Shown here: piece by piece, positions 44,431-52,829 of the stretch | Numbering within the stretch: position 1 is the first letter of the stretch | Layout: each line of letters opens with the position of its first letter | Source of the DNA: Raoultibacter phocaeensis | GTDB lineage: Bacteria; Actinomycetota; Coriobacteriia; Coriobacteriales; Eggerthellaceae | Reading direction: 5' to 3' | Length of the DNA: 64,000 nucleotides | NCBI RefSeq assembly: GCF_901411515.1 | Contig: NZ_CABDUX010000001.1 | Coordinates: 1,054,001 to 1,118,000, forward strand | Position numbers and translations under genes: made by a program | Notes under the pieces: generated by a model | Database searches by the model: none | What the model was told of the DNA's origin: nothing | Seen by the model: only the letters and a program-made list of their open reading frames with translations

Positions 44431-45867
44431 TTACCGCATCAGCTGCGCTTCCATTTCCTCGATGAGGTCGAGCAGCTCTTGGCGCGAGTGGATGCCGAGC
44501 TTGGTGTACGCCCTGCGAAGATGGGTCTTCACCGTATGCTCTGAAAGCACGAAGTAATCGGCGATGTAGCGGGCGCTGCGGCCGGCAGAGAACTCGCGGA
44601 TGATCTCGACTTCGCGATCAGAAAGCCCATAGGTTGCGCGAAGCAGGTCAAGCGCGCCCTCGGTCGCATCGGCTTCGGCGGCGGCAGGATCGGTTAGCTC
44701 GTCGGGCACCTCGTCGAAGCGATGGGCTTTCTGTTTCGAGGTGAATCGGAGGTAGCTGGCAAAAATGAGCGAGACGGTGACAACGAGAATCCAGATGGCG
44801 ATGATGAGCACGTAATGCAGATCGAGTCCCAGCGGCTCGTACGTAGCCTGCGCGAGCAAGCGCCCCCCGGCAACGGAAAGGCGGGCAATGCCCAGTGCGA
44901 GACCGAGCAGGAAAAACGCCGGTAGCTTGCGCTCGTATGCTTCGCTGATGAACGTGAGCCACAAAAGCACGTAAAACGACATGAGAAACGTTGTCATCAT
45001 TGCGCCGGCGAGGTAGCTGTCTCCCGCTTCGAAGCTGCGATACAGCAGAATAGAGGCGAGGCAGAGTGCGGCGATCGGGCAAATGTAGTCGATGTTGGCT
45101 TTCTTGAGCTTCAGCGCGGCAAGCACGACGCACATGGCGAGCGACACGCCGATGGCAAGCCAAGCGGTCAAATCGGTTTGCGCGTACTGCAGATCGGAGA
45201 AGATGTCGATCTGGATGATGAAGCCGCATACGGCCGAAAACACGAGCGTACCCGCTACCGCTCGACGCGTACGCGAAAACGCCTCAGCCATGGAGGTCGT
45301 AGGCGCAACCGTTTCCTTCATGCGTTGGGCTACGGTTTCGTTGTGCACAAGGCAGTAGTACAACATAGCTGCGGAAGCGGCGAACACGACGAGGAGGACG
45401 AGTTGGCGCTGGCCGGGAAATAGTGCGCTTGAGAGCGGTTGGATCAGCGTGTCGATGAAGTATCCGAGTGCGATCATGAGCAGCGAATGGAATGGGCGGT
45501 AGCTGACAAACACCTGCATCCAGCAGAGGATGATGAGCGACCAGCCTGTTCCCGAGGCTGCTTGCATGAGGAAATACGTAAGGTCGTTTTGGATGCCCGA
45601 AGCGATGAGTCCCGCGTATGCGACCGCCACGGCGATGCCGACCCAAAAGAGCTTGCGCGTGTTTTCGAAGCGCCCGAAATAGGAAAGAAGCGCGACCGCA
45701 AGGAACGTACAGCCGTCGAACGTAAGGCCGACGAGTGCGAAAGGCCCCGGGTTGTACGGCCCGGAGTTGAGATCGAGCAGGCGTGCACCTTGGAGAAACC
45801 CGAAGCCGACGGTCGCCACCACGGCGAGCGTCATCATCTTTTTGTCGAATAACCCCTGTGTAGCCAT
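44431..45867 (-). CDS. LuxR-family regulator with multi-pass membrane domain
   Basis: A 478-residue one-component sensor. The N-terminal 390 residues hold about 12 hydrophobic helices in an MFS-like layout; the C-terminus has a LuxR helix-turn-helix (LSDREVEIIREFSAGRSARYIADYFVLSEHTVKTHLRRAYTKLG). Such proteins are typical of Eggerthellaceae and usually sit beside the exported reductase they control. ATG 45867 is chosen over 45912 because AGGCGA lies before it. It converges on the flavoprotein gene at 42700, its likely target, and may sense that enzyme's substrate at the membrane. Confidence 0.88.
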   Translation of the reverse strand: MATQGLFDKKMMTLAVVATVGFGFLQGARLLDLNSGPYNPGPFALVGLTFDGCTFLAVALLSYFGRFENTRKLFWVGIAVAVAYAGLIASGIQNDLTYFLMQAASGTGWSLIILCWMQVFVSYRPFHSLLMIALGYFIDTLIQPLSSALFPGQRQLVLLVVFAASAAMLYYCLVHNETVAQRMKETVAPTTSMAEAFSRTRRAVAGTLVFSAVCGFIIQIDIFSDLQYAQTDLTAWLAIGVSLAMCVVLAALKLKKANIDYICPIAALCLASILLYRSFEAGDSYLAGAMMTTFLMSFYVLLWLTFISEAYERKLPAFFLLGLALGIARLSVAGGRLLAQATYEPLGLDLHYVLIIAIWILVVTVSLIFASYLRFTSKQKAHRFDEVPDELTDPAAAEADATEGALDLLRATYGLSDREVEIIREFSAGRSARYIADYFVLSEHTVKTHLRRAYTKLGIHSRQELLDLIEEMEAQLMR

Positions 45868-45997
45868 GAATTCGCCTATCGGTTCTTTGCGGGCGGTGCG
45901 CCGACCGCGCACGTCGAGGAGTGTAGCACAAGCTTCTTCTCGCGCACCGTTCCCCTCACCATGTCGTTACCGTTGCGCTGCTGCGGGCGGTTCGCTG

Positions 45998-46642
45998 TCA
46001 TGCCACGATGATTCTGGGAAGCTCTTGATCGTGCGGATCACAGGGCACGGCATCGAGGCGCTGCTCTTCGAACGCGACGCCGATTGCAAGTGCGTCGTCG
46101 CGCAATGCGGGAAGAAGCCGATCGTAATTGCCGCCGCCGTAGCCGAGGCGGTTGTTCCTTTCGTCGAAGGCCACAAGGGGAACGATTACCAAGTCGAGCA
46201 ACGACGCATCGACGAGCGGATAGGGTGCAAGGTCCGGATCGTTTGGCTGAAACGATCGCAGCGGGTGATCGAGGAAGGGCACGGTGCCGCATTCGTAACG
46301 CTCACGCGGTACCGCACGAAACACCATAGCGCTCTTTTCTTCCGGAGTTCGGGGGGATTTCATCATGCAGGGGAAGCATACGGTCATGCCGCGCTCGTAT
46401 ACGGCATCGATGAAGCAGCTGATCGAAACCTCGCTCTTCATAGCCTGGTACACTGCAACAGAAAGCGGCTCGTGTCGATAACAGACAGCAGGGTCGTGCG
46501 CTACGTTTGTGCGCACATCGATTACGTCGTCGAGCGTGCGCACGAGTTCGGCGCATATCGCACTGCATTTAGCGTCGTGTCGATGGGCGGCGATGGTGTC
46601 CCTCCGCCCGAGCGCGAGCGTTCGCAAAGATGTTTTATCCAA
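45998..46642 (-). CDS. 5-formyltetrahydrofolate cyclo-ligase
   Basis: A 214-residue cytoplasmic enzyme (220 if a GTG at 46663 is used) that turns 5-formyl-THF into 5,10-methenyl-THF with ATP. The family core is present: MTVCFPCMMK, ERYECGTVPFLDHPL, DLVIVPLVAFDERNNRLGYGGGNYDRLLP, and a C-terminal AIGVAFEEQRL...PCDPHDQELPRIIV. The TTG at 46642 is preferred because GGAGGTAAGGAA precedes it with ideal spacing. A parS site lies 85 bases upstream. No folate genes are next to it. Confidence 0.9.
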   Translation of the reverse strand: MDKTSLRTLALGRRDTIAAHRHDAKCSAICAELVRTLDDVIDVRTNVAHDPAVCYRHEPLSVAVYQAMKSEVSISCFIDAVYERGMTVCFPCMMKSPRTPEEKSAMVFRAVPRERYECGTVPFLDHPLRSFQPNDPDLAPYPLVDASLLDLVIVPLVAFDERNNRLGYGGGNYDRLLPALRDDALAIGVAFEEQRLDAVPCDPHDQELPRIIVA

Positions 46643-46726
46643 TTCCTTACCTCCAGCCATCACATACAGGATAACGGTTCAAGCGCTTTGAGGAAAGCGA
46701 GCGAACACACCTGTCGGCGCACGGGA

Positions 46727-46742
46727 TGTTTCACGTGAAACA
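46727..46742. other. parS: parS centromere site
   Basis: Exact TGTTTCACGTGAAACA, with symmetry extending three bases each side (GGA / TCC, 46724-46745). Confidence 0.93.
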
Positions 46743-46745
46743 TCC

Positions 46746-47277
46746 GTTCGTGTTTTGGCAGCGGACCGATCGAGCGTGTATTGACAAGGGAAGTCTACGC
46801 GCTTGCTTCCAACGGGAGCGCGCGGTTCGGAAATCGAAGAAAGCTTGCGGCCGCACGTGCAGGTGCGGTATGCGCGGGGCCCAACACCCAGGTAGGAAAT
46901 ATCCTACCAATCCGCTCATATTTATGGAGATATTGCTAATAATGTAACTCTTTCCCATCTATTTGTGCCAAAATGAGAGAAATTTCTTGCGGAAGAACTT
47001 ACATTACGTGTAGACTTCGATAGGGTAAGGAAAGGTTGCTTGAGAACTCGCATTACTATACAGCTGCTGCCGAAAGGGAAAAGCACGGCATGCGGTTGAT
47101 CGGGGGACGCTGCGGCGTCTCTCGTCGTTTTAATGCGAAAGCTAAGCGATATGATCATCGATATCGCAAAGACGCGCAACCCGTACGATTGCGCTTCTGC
47201 ATACGCGGAAGCCGTGCCTGCCTGGGAAGAGGCGGGCATGAACAATTACGTCGGAAACGACAGGAAGTGGGGAAAAG
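46746..47277. other. Long leader region of the Rrf2 regulator gene
   Basis: No convincing gene lies in these 532 bases. AT-rich sequence runs from about 46910 to 47030. An 85-codon frame from 47133 that overlaps the regulator has no ribosome site and was not accepted. A small hairpin GACGC-TGCG-GCGTC with a following T-rich stretch (about 47106-47132) could be a weak attenuator. Confidence 0.4.
46891..46908. promoter_or_regulatory. Palindrome GGTAGGA-AATA-TCCTACC, possible Rrf2 operator
   Basis: Perfect seven-base arms around AATA just before the AT-rich promoter region of the Rrf2 gene. AT-centred dyads of this kind are common Rrf2-family operators; binding is inferred, not shown. The distance to the start codon is 370 bases, which is long. 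Confidence 0.5.
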
Positions 47278-47817
47278 ATGCAGTTGAAGGCATCGACGGA
47301 CTACGGAATCCGCGCCATCCTCTATCTAGCCGCGGAGAAAGACGTACGATCATCGAAGGAAATCGCTCGAGAAATGTCGATTCCGCGTGATTACCTCATC
47401 CAGCTTGCGCAGCTGCTGCGCAATGCGGGACTTATCGAAGCTCGTCCGGGCAAGCACGGCGGATACGCTCTTGCGCGCGATGCTTCTGATATTACACTGC
47501 TCGAGATCATTACCGCTATGGAGGATTCGATCAAAGTAGAGAAGTGCTCGGGCGATCAGGACACCTGCGATCGCGATCCAGCCGATTGCAACCAGTTCTA
47601 TCCCGAGGAAGACGCATCGGGCAAGAGCGAGGGAAGCGAGAAGGCGTGCAAGGTGCGCCGCTCCTACGCGCTCATCCAGGAGAGCTTCAACGCGTACCTC
47701 AACAGCTTGACGGTGGATCTGCTGCTCGATTGCGCCCGCGAGGCCGATTGCAGCATCGAATACTTATCGAAGAAGCTTTCTGAGGAGAGCAAGCGCCTTG
47801 CGGATAAGGCCGCCTAG
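47278..47817 (+). CDS. Rrf2-family regulator with a cysteine cluster, probable Fe-S sensor
   Basis: A 179-residue protein. The winged helix (LKASTDYGIRAILYLAAEK...SSKEIAREMSIPRDYLIQLAQLLRNAGLI, wing RPGKHGGYALAR) is typical of Rrf2/IscR/NsrR. It is followed by CSGDQDTCDRDPADC, three Cys with six residues between each, like the three-Cys site that holds an Fe-S cluster in IscR and NsrR, and one further Cys (ACKV). The C-terminal helical extension is longer than usual. It likely reads iron-sulfur, nitric oxide or redox state. Start ATG follows GTGGGGAAAAG. No target gene is adjacent on the same strand. Confidence 0.86.
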   Translation: MQLKASTDYGIRAILYLAAEKDVRSSKEIAREMSIPRDYLIQLAQLLRNAGLIEARPGKHGGYALARDASDITLLEIITAMEDSIKVEKCSGDQDTCDRDPADCNQFYPEEDASGKSEGSEKACKVRRSYALIQESFNAYLNSLTVDLLLDCAREADCSIEYLSKKLSEESKRLADKAA

Positions 47818-47871
47818 CAGCCCATCGCGCATGTGACGCACTCGATATGCCTCAAAGCGTGCCTTTGCAGA

Positions 47872-47910
47872 AATGCCGGTCCGGATGGTTCCGAGGCCGG
47901 CATTCTTTTG
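47872..47910. terminator. Terminator between the Rrf2 gene and the NRAMP-type transporter
   Basis: AATGCCGG / CCGGCATT stem with inner GGTCCGGA-type pairing, followed by CTTTT on the plus strand; AAAT-rich on the other side, so it may serve both convergent genes. Confidence 0.8.
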
Positions 47911-47920
47911 CCCCGAGGCG

Positions 47921-49306
47921 CTACACCGCCACATCCCCGATGCCGAGTACCTGCATCACGAGGAGCGCCACGGTGAGCACGGTGACGATGGCGACGGTCG
48001 CCCAGATGAGGATGCGGGAGACGGGTTTGCTCTTGAACGTGCCCATGATGCGCTTATCTGCGGCGATGATGGCCATGAACACGAGGAGCACCGGCAGAAT
48101 GATGCCGTTCACGAACTGAGCTGTGAGCATGACGCCCAACAAGTCGATGTTCGGGATGATGACGACTGCGGCCGAGAAGATGATCACGAAGGTGAGGATG
48201 CCCTTGAACAGCGGCGCTTCTTTCCACTTGAAATCGACGCCCGCTTCCCAGCCGAACGCCTCGCAGATCACAAACGAAGTCGTAAGCGGCAACACGCAGG
48301 CGGCGAGAAACGATGCGGCGATGAGCCCGATAGCGAACAGCGCCTCGGCGTACTGGCCTGCGAACGGCGCGAGCGCATGGGCTGCATCGGCGGCGCTCGT
48401 AATCTCGATGCCCTCGGGAAACAGTGTTGCACCGGTGGTCACGATGATGAACCAGGCCACGAGGCATGCGGCAACGGTTCCCGAGATAACGTCGACGCGC
48501 TGCGAAAAGAAATCCTTCACGCCGACGCCCTTCTCCACGACGTTGCTTTGAGCGAAGAACATCATCCAAGGTGCGATCGTCGTGCCGATCATCGCGATGA
48601 CGAGCGAAACGAAGCTCGTATCGTTCACCACATGGGGCACCACGGTCGAAATGAGCGCGTCGTCCCAGTTGGGGCGAGCCATAAACGCGGCGAAGATATA
48701 GGTGACGAACACGAGCGAGAGGATGAGGAACACCTTCTCGACGCGCTTGTAGCTGCCGCCCACAACCAAAAGCCATACGGCTCCGGCGGCCACGGGCACC
48801 GATATGAACTTCGACACGCCGAACATCTCCATACCGCTTGCGATGCCAGCGAATTCCGAGAACGTCGTTGCCACGTTGCCGATGAGCAGCGCGAGCATGG
48901 CGAGCGCGGTCAAGCGAATGCCGAACCGTTCGCGGATGAGCGCGGCGAAGCCCTTGCCGGTGACCGCTCCCATGCGTGCAGCCGTCATCTGTACGACGGC
49001 CAGCAGTACGCACATGATGGGGATGACCCACAGCGTTGCGAAGCCGAATTTCGCGCCTACCGTCGAGTACGTTGAGATGCCGCCCGCATCGTTGCCGGCC
49101 ATGGCCGTGATGATACCCGGACCCATGGCGGCAAGGATGAGCCAGAGCTTACTCGGCTTTTTCGCGGTGCGTTCGGTCGCGGTCGGTTCGCTCGTCGTCA
49201 TACCTTGCTGATTCGACGGACTTTCCGGGGTAGGGGATGCGATTCTTCCGGTGCGAAAGATGCCCCATTCCCGTGTTGGCTTATCGGAGCGGTTCCTGGG
49301 TGTCAT
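47921..49306 (-). CDS. NRAMP-related transporter, probable magnesium type (NRMT)
   Basis: A 461-residue membrane protein with about 11 helices and the SLC11/NRAMP fold. The metal-site helices differ from manganese/iron NRAMPs: helix 1 has AGNDAGGISTYS in place of the DPGN motif, and helix 6 has IGTTIAPWMMFF where metal transporters have an A/G-x-x-MPH motif, so the soft metal-binding Met and the His are missing. This fits the NRAMP-related magnesium transporters, one of which was characterised from Eggerthella lenta. The gene lies directly after one coding for an MgtE-like regulatory domain, which supports magnesium. The start is uncertain: ATG 49306 has no ribosome site; ATG 49201 (MTTSEPTATERT) is possible. 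Confidence 0.82.
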   Translation of the reverse strand: MTPRNRSDKPTREWGIFRTGRIASPTPESPSNQQGMTTSEPTATERTAKKPSKLWLILAAMGPGIITAMAGNDAGGISTYSTVGAKFGFATLWVIPIMCVLLAVVQMTAARMGAVTGKGFAALIRERFGIRLTALAMLALLIGNVATTFSEFAGIASGMEMFGVSKFISVPVAAGAVWLLVVGGSYKRVEKVFLILSLVFVTYIFAAFMARPNWDDALISTVVPHVVNDTSFVSLVIAMIGTTIAPWMMFFAQSNVVEKGVGVKDFFSQRVDVISGTVAACLVAWFIIVTTGATLFPEGIEITSAADAAHALAPFAGQYAEALFAIGLIAASFLAACVLPLTTSFVICEAFGWEAGVDFKWKEAPLFKGILTFVIIFSAAVVIIPNIDLLGVMLTAQFVNGIILPVLLVFMAIIAADKRIMGTFKSKPVSRILIWATVAIVTVLTVALLVMQVLGIGDVAV

Positions 49307-49309
49307 GTG

Positions 49310-50662
49310 CTAGCCCCACTCGTATCCGATGATCTGGAGCAATACCAGGGTGTACAAAGCGAGAATGAGGATGGCCACCAGCACGATGCCTGCAATTTTG
49401 AGCCCGAGTTTCTTCGTTTTATCTCCGCTCACGTCTTCTTCGATGGCATCCCAGGCGTCGTCTACCGTGACGATGCCGAGGAGGCTGCCGTGCTCGTCGA
49501 CCACGGGCATGGCGGGAATGTCGTACTTGAAAATGTCGGCCGCTACGTCCTCTTCGGTCTCGTCGGGAGCAACGCTTAAGATGTCTTCATAGGCGACGTC
49601 CTTGATGAGCGTACCGTCGTCGGTGAGCACAAGCGTGCGCAGCGAGAGCACGCCCACGAGCTTCTCGTATTCGTCGAGCACGTAGACGTAGTGGACGGTG
49701 GGATGGTCTTCGTCGAGTTCGCGGAGCACCTCGATCGTTTCGCCGACCGTATAGGTTTCGGGAACGGCCACGTACTGCGTGGTCATCATGCCGCCTGCGG
49801 TGCCGTCCTTATACCCTAGTAGCCTGCGGACTTCCGTGGCATCCTCGACGCCCATGAGGCGCAGGAGCGTTTCGGCCTTCTCGTAGGGAAGGTCGCGGAC
49901 GATGTCGGCGGCGTCGTCCGGGTCCATGTTGCCGAGCAGACCCGCCGCCTGTGCCTCGTCGAGGTCCTCGATGAAATCGGCCTGGTACTCGTCTTCCATC
50001 TCGGATATGGCCTCGGTGGCTTGCGCCTCATCGAGGTGGCGAAACACGTTCGCGCGCTGCTGAGGATCGAGCTGCTCCAGAATGTCTGCAACGTCTGCGG
50101 GGTGCAACTCGTCAAGGCGCTTGTGCGTGACGGAAAGCTGCACCTCGGAGAGGTCGCGGTCCAGAAGGTCCATGTAGTTCCAGGCGATGATCTGCTCGTC
50201 AATCTTCTTGCCGAACACCTTCGCCGTTGCGACGACTGCGCGCTCAAGCCAAGGGGCGAGTCCGCGCAGGATGCCGCGGAATCCCACCTCGGCACCCAGC
50301 AGGCGCAGCTGCGAGCCCGATTCGGAGAGTTTCAAGTCGTTGACGCGCACGACCTTCATGCCCTGCGTGTCCACGATCTGGCGGTTGAGCAGGTCGCGTG
50401 CAAGCAGAATCTCTTCGGGTTGCAGATAGCTGAAACGGATGTTGTGGCTTTCAACGGCAAGCACGATGCCGTCTTCGTCAAAGCTTTCCACGTATTTGCG
50501 CCACGAGATCATGAACGGCGTTTTGCCGGGACCTAAGAAGGCAAGGCTCGTGATGCGGGGGAACACCTCGCCGGTTGAAATGGCGAGGTCGGCGATCGTG
50601 CCGATTTTCTCGCCTGTTGAGTCGACCACGGGGCGGCCGAGCATTTGAGATAGATAGAGCAT
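49310..50662 (-). CDS. Membrane-anchored PRC-barrel / MgtE N-domain / CBS protein
   Basis: A 450-residue protein with two PRC-barrel-like segments (residues 1-75 MLGRPVVDSTGEKIG and about 90-150), an MgtE N-terminal helical superhelix (about 185-290: HPADVADILEQLDPQQRANVFRHLDEAQA), a CBS pair (about 300-415: MTTQYVAVPETYTVGETI, YDIPAMPVVDEHGSLLGIVTVDD) and a single C-terminal helix (IAGIVLVAILILALYTLVLL). In MgtE these cytosolic domains bind Mg2+ and close the channel; here the channel is absent and replaced by one anchor. The NRAMP-type gene follows after three bases, so this protein probably senses Mg2+ and gates or regulates that transporter. Confidence 0.85.
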   Translation of the reverse strand: MLYLSQMLGRPVVDSTGEKIGTIADLAISTGEVFPRITSLAFLGPGKTPFMISWRKYVESFDEDGIVLAVESHNIRFSYLQPEEILLARDLLNRQIVDTQGMKVVRVNDLKLSESGSQLRLLGAEVGFRGILRGLAPWLERAVVATAKVFGKKIDEQIIAWNYMDLLDRDLSEVQLSVTHKRLDELHPADVADILEQLDPQQRANVFRHLDEAQATEAISEMEDEYQADFIEDLDEAQAAGLLGNMDPDDAADIVRDLPYEKAETLLRLMGVEDATEVRRLLGYKDGTAGGMMTTQYVAVPETYTVGETIEVLRELDEDHPTVHYVYVLDEYEKLVGVLSLRTLVLTDDGTLIKDVAYEDILSVAPDETEEDVAADIFKYDIPAMPVVDEHGSLLGIVTVDDAWDAIEEDVSGDKTKKLGLKIAGIVLVAILILALYTLVLLQIIGYEWG

Positions 50663-51118
50663 AGTTTTCCCTTACCGTTTCGGCATCGGCTCGCAGCGCA
50701 TCGCGAACATGCTTGAGCGCAGACATATCTGCGCGAGTTTATAATGCAGTGCGTACCGATGTTTTTGTCGCAGTCGTCCTTCGACTGCCGACAAGGGAAG
50801 TCGAAGGCTAATTACTGTGAGGTTTCGGTTTTCGAACCTTCAAGTAATTTCCTTTCCTTGAGCCAATAAAAAAGCCGCACGTGCTGGGTTGACCAATCGT
50901 TGCGGGCAAAGCCTGTTCAGAGGCATTGTTGATAATAGGCGAATTAACACAGCCCGTCAACCGCTGCAGACGAACGGCCAGAATCTGCCACAAGAATTTT
51001 ACTGTAGTTGATTAACCGTTGACGCCTTAAGCTGCCAGAGCTCCATCGGCGGTGTATGGGCGGTAGGTGCCCGATGTGCGCCGATCGACCTGTTTATGTT
51101 CCCGAGGTGCCGGATCTT
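50663..51118. other. Intergenic region left of the mobile elements
   Basis: No gene is supported. The sequence CCCGTCAACCGCTGCAGAC at 50953-50971 is nearly repeated at 53048-53066 (CCCGTCAAGCCTTGCAGAC, 16 of 19), bracketing the mobile-element block. An AT-rich tract with AATAAAAAAGC near 50870 may be the remains of a terminator. Confidence 0.4.
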
Positions 51119-51253
51119 GGCACAAATCTTGAGGTTTGACAATTATGGAATATCATACATCTCGATTTCTCCTTTTTGATATTTTGCGAACAGGTGTTTT
51201 GTTCTCCCTTAGTCATGTTTTCGATATATAATTACTTAGATAATTGTCAAACC

Positions 51254-52811
51254 GGAGGTGCGGCAGGAAGTTGGACCGCCGGCAGGCGGTCCACGACCGA
51301 TCGAGCGGCCCCCGCGGGGGCCGCGAGGAGGGAGCCGCATGTACACGGAAAGGGAGAAGGTCCGCTACGTCGAGACGATGTGGGCCGAGGGGCTCACGCC
51401 CCGCGCCGCCGAGCGGAAATGGGGGACCCCGTCCAGGGAGTCGCTGAGGCGGTGGCTGGAGCAGGCCGAGGAGGGCTCCCTGCCGGCGGAGATGCCCAGG
51501 GTGAAGGGGCGCGCCGAGCACGCGCCCCACTCCCGCTACCCCGAGGCCACCAAGGCGGAGGCCGTCCGCCTCTACGGCCTCGGGGAGAAGCCCGCGCACA
51601 TCGCCCGCCGCCTCGGCATCGCCGAAGCGAGCATAATATCGGTCTGGAGCAGGAAGGCCCGCAAAAGCGCTATCATGTCCGAGACCGGCGCGGAGGGCGC
51701 GCCGCGCGAGGACGAGGGGGCGAAGCCGGGCATGGGGCAGGCGGCGGGATCGGACGACAGGCGGATCGAGGCCCTCCGGGCCGAGCTCGAGGAGGCGCTC
51801 TTCGAGGTGAGCGTCTACAAGGAGCTGAGGCGCGACCCAAAAGCCGCAAGCCCGGCGAGCCTGTCGAAGAGGCGGCTCGTCGGGTTAGGCGAGAGGCTGA
51901 GGCGGGACTGCGGGTGCTCCCTGGCCCGGATCTCGACGTTCTTGGGAATCTCGAAGAGCACCTACCTCTACCACCGGGCGAGGCTCGATAGCCCGTCCGG
52001 CATGACGGACGGGGGCTTCGACGGGGCCGTGGCCGCGGCCTTCGCGGAGAACGGCGGGATCTACGGCTACCGCCGCCTCAGAGCGGCGCTGGAGGCCGGC
52101 GGCGTCCGCGCGCCCGAGCGCAGGGTGCGCGAGTCGATGGCGCGCCAGGGGCTCGTCGCCCGGTGCTCCAGGTCGGAGAAGAGATGGAGCTCGTACGCGG
52201 GCGAGGTGTCGGACGCGCCCGGGGACCTGCTGCTCGGCGAGCACGGGAGGCACGACTTCTCGGCGGACGCGCCCAACGAGCTGTGGCTCACCGACATCAC
52301 CGAGATGCGGGGGCGCGACGGCAAGTGCTACCTGTCCGCCGTCGTCGACTGCTTCGACGGCAAGGTCGTCGCCTGGCGCGCCTCGGAGAGCCCCAACGCC
52401 GAGCTCGCGAACTCCACGCTCGCCGACGCGATAGCGACGCTTCGGGAGGGCCAGCGTCCCGTCATCCACTCCGACCGCGGCGGGCACTACCGCTGGAAGG
52501 GGTGGATCGCGCTGTGCGAGGGGGCCGGCCTCGTGCGCTCGATGTCGCGCAAGGGGCACAGCCCCGACAACGCGGCGTGCGAGGGCTTCTTCGGCCGGGC
52601 GAAGGTCGAGGCGTTCCATTCGCTCGTGCGCGCGGGGGCGCCCGTCGCCGAGATATTCGAGGCCGTCGCGCGCTACATCACGTGGTACAATGACGGCCGC
52701 CTCAAGACGTTCAGGGAGAACGGGAAGAAGGCCACCTGCGAGACCATCGAGGGCCGCCGCAGGAGGCTCGGGCTGGCGGCCTGAGCAGTCCAAGAATCCT
52801 GCCGCACCCCC
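51254..52811 (+). mobile_element. IS3-family insertion sequence with AACC target duplication
   Basis: The 1,558-bp element begins GGAGGTGCGGCAGGA and ends, read on the minus strand, GGGGGTGCGGCAGGA. The inverted repeats continue with TTGGAC after two or three bases. AACC at 51250-51253 is repeated at 52812-52815, a four-base target duplication within the IS3 range. The element is much more GC-rich than its surroundings, suggesting arrival from a different host or background. Confidence 0.88.
51339..52784 (+). CDS. IS3-family transposase, single fused OrfAB frame
   Basis: A 481-residue transposase. The N-terminus has two helix-turn-helix-like segments (VRYVETMWAEGLTPRAAERKWG, EAVRLYGLGEKPAHIARRLGI) and a coiled part (IEALRAELEEALFEVSVYKEL); the rest is the IS3 OrfB part with IYGYRRLRAAL and the DDE catalytic core: WLTDITEM, HSDRGGHYRW and NAACEGFFGRAKVE, then YITWYNDGRL. 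Most IS3 elements split this into orfA and orfB joined by -1 frameshifting; here one uninterrupted frame covers both. ATG 51339 follows GAGGAGGGAGCCGC; the frame is open to 51258. Confidence 0.9.
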   Translation: MYTEREKVRYVETMWAEGLTPRAAERKWGTPSRESLRRWLEQAEEGSLPAEMPRVKGRAEHAPHSRYPEATKAEAVRLYGLGEKPAHIARRLGIAEASIISVWSRKARKSAIMSETGAEGAPREDEGAKPGMGQAAGSDDRRIEALRAELEEALFEVSVYKELRRDPKAASPASLSKRRLVGLGERLRRDCGCSLARISTFLGISKSTYLYHRARLDSPSGMTDGGFDGAVAAAFAENGGIYGYRRLRAALEAGGVRAPERRVRESMARQGLVARCSRSEKRWSSYAGEVSDAPGDLLLGEHGRHDFSADAPNELWLTDITEMRGRDGKCYLSAVVDCFDGKVVAWRASESPNAELANSTLADAIATLREGQRPVIHSDRGGHYRWKGWIALCEGAGLVRSMSRKGHSPDNAACEGFFGRAKVEAFHSLVRAGAPVAEIFEAVARYITWYNDGRLKTFRENGKKATCETIEGRRRRLGLAA

Positions 52812-52829
52812 AACCTCCAATTTTGTGCC

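Larger units (their letters stand above)
51119..52829. mobile_element. MITE-like element with 28-bp terminal inverted repeats, interrupted by an IS3-family element
   Basis: Left end 51119-51146 (GGCACAAATCTTGA then GGTTTGACAATTAT) and the inner right arm 51240-51253 (ATAATTGTCAAACC) match as a perfect 14-bp inverted repeat. Beyond the inserted IS, 52816-52829 (TCCAATTTTGTGCC) completes the right end. Joined without the IS the element is 149 bp and its two 28-base ends agree at 25 positions. The inside (51147-51239) is AT-rich and codes for nothing. No clear target duplication of the MITE was seen. Confidence 0.75.

Noticed and set aside
47133-47390. Small 85-codon frame before and into the Rrf2 gene
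   Set aside because: No ribosome site, overlaps the well-supported Rrf2 start in another frame, and only its first half looks protein-like. A leader peptide cannot be excluded.
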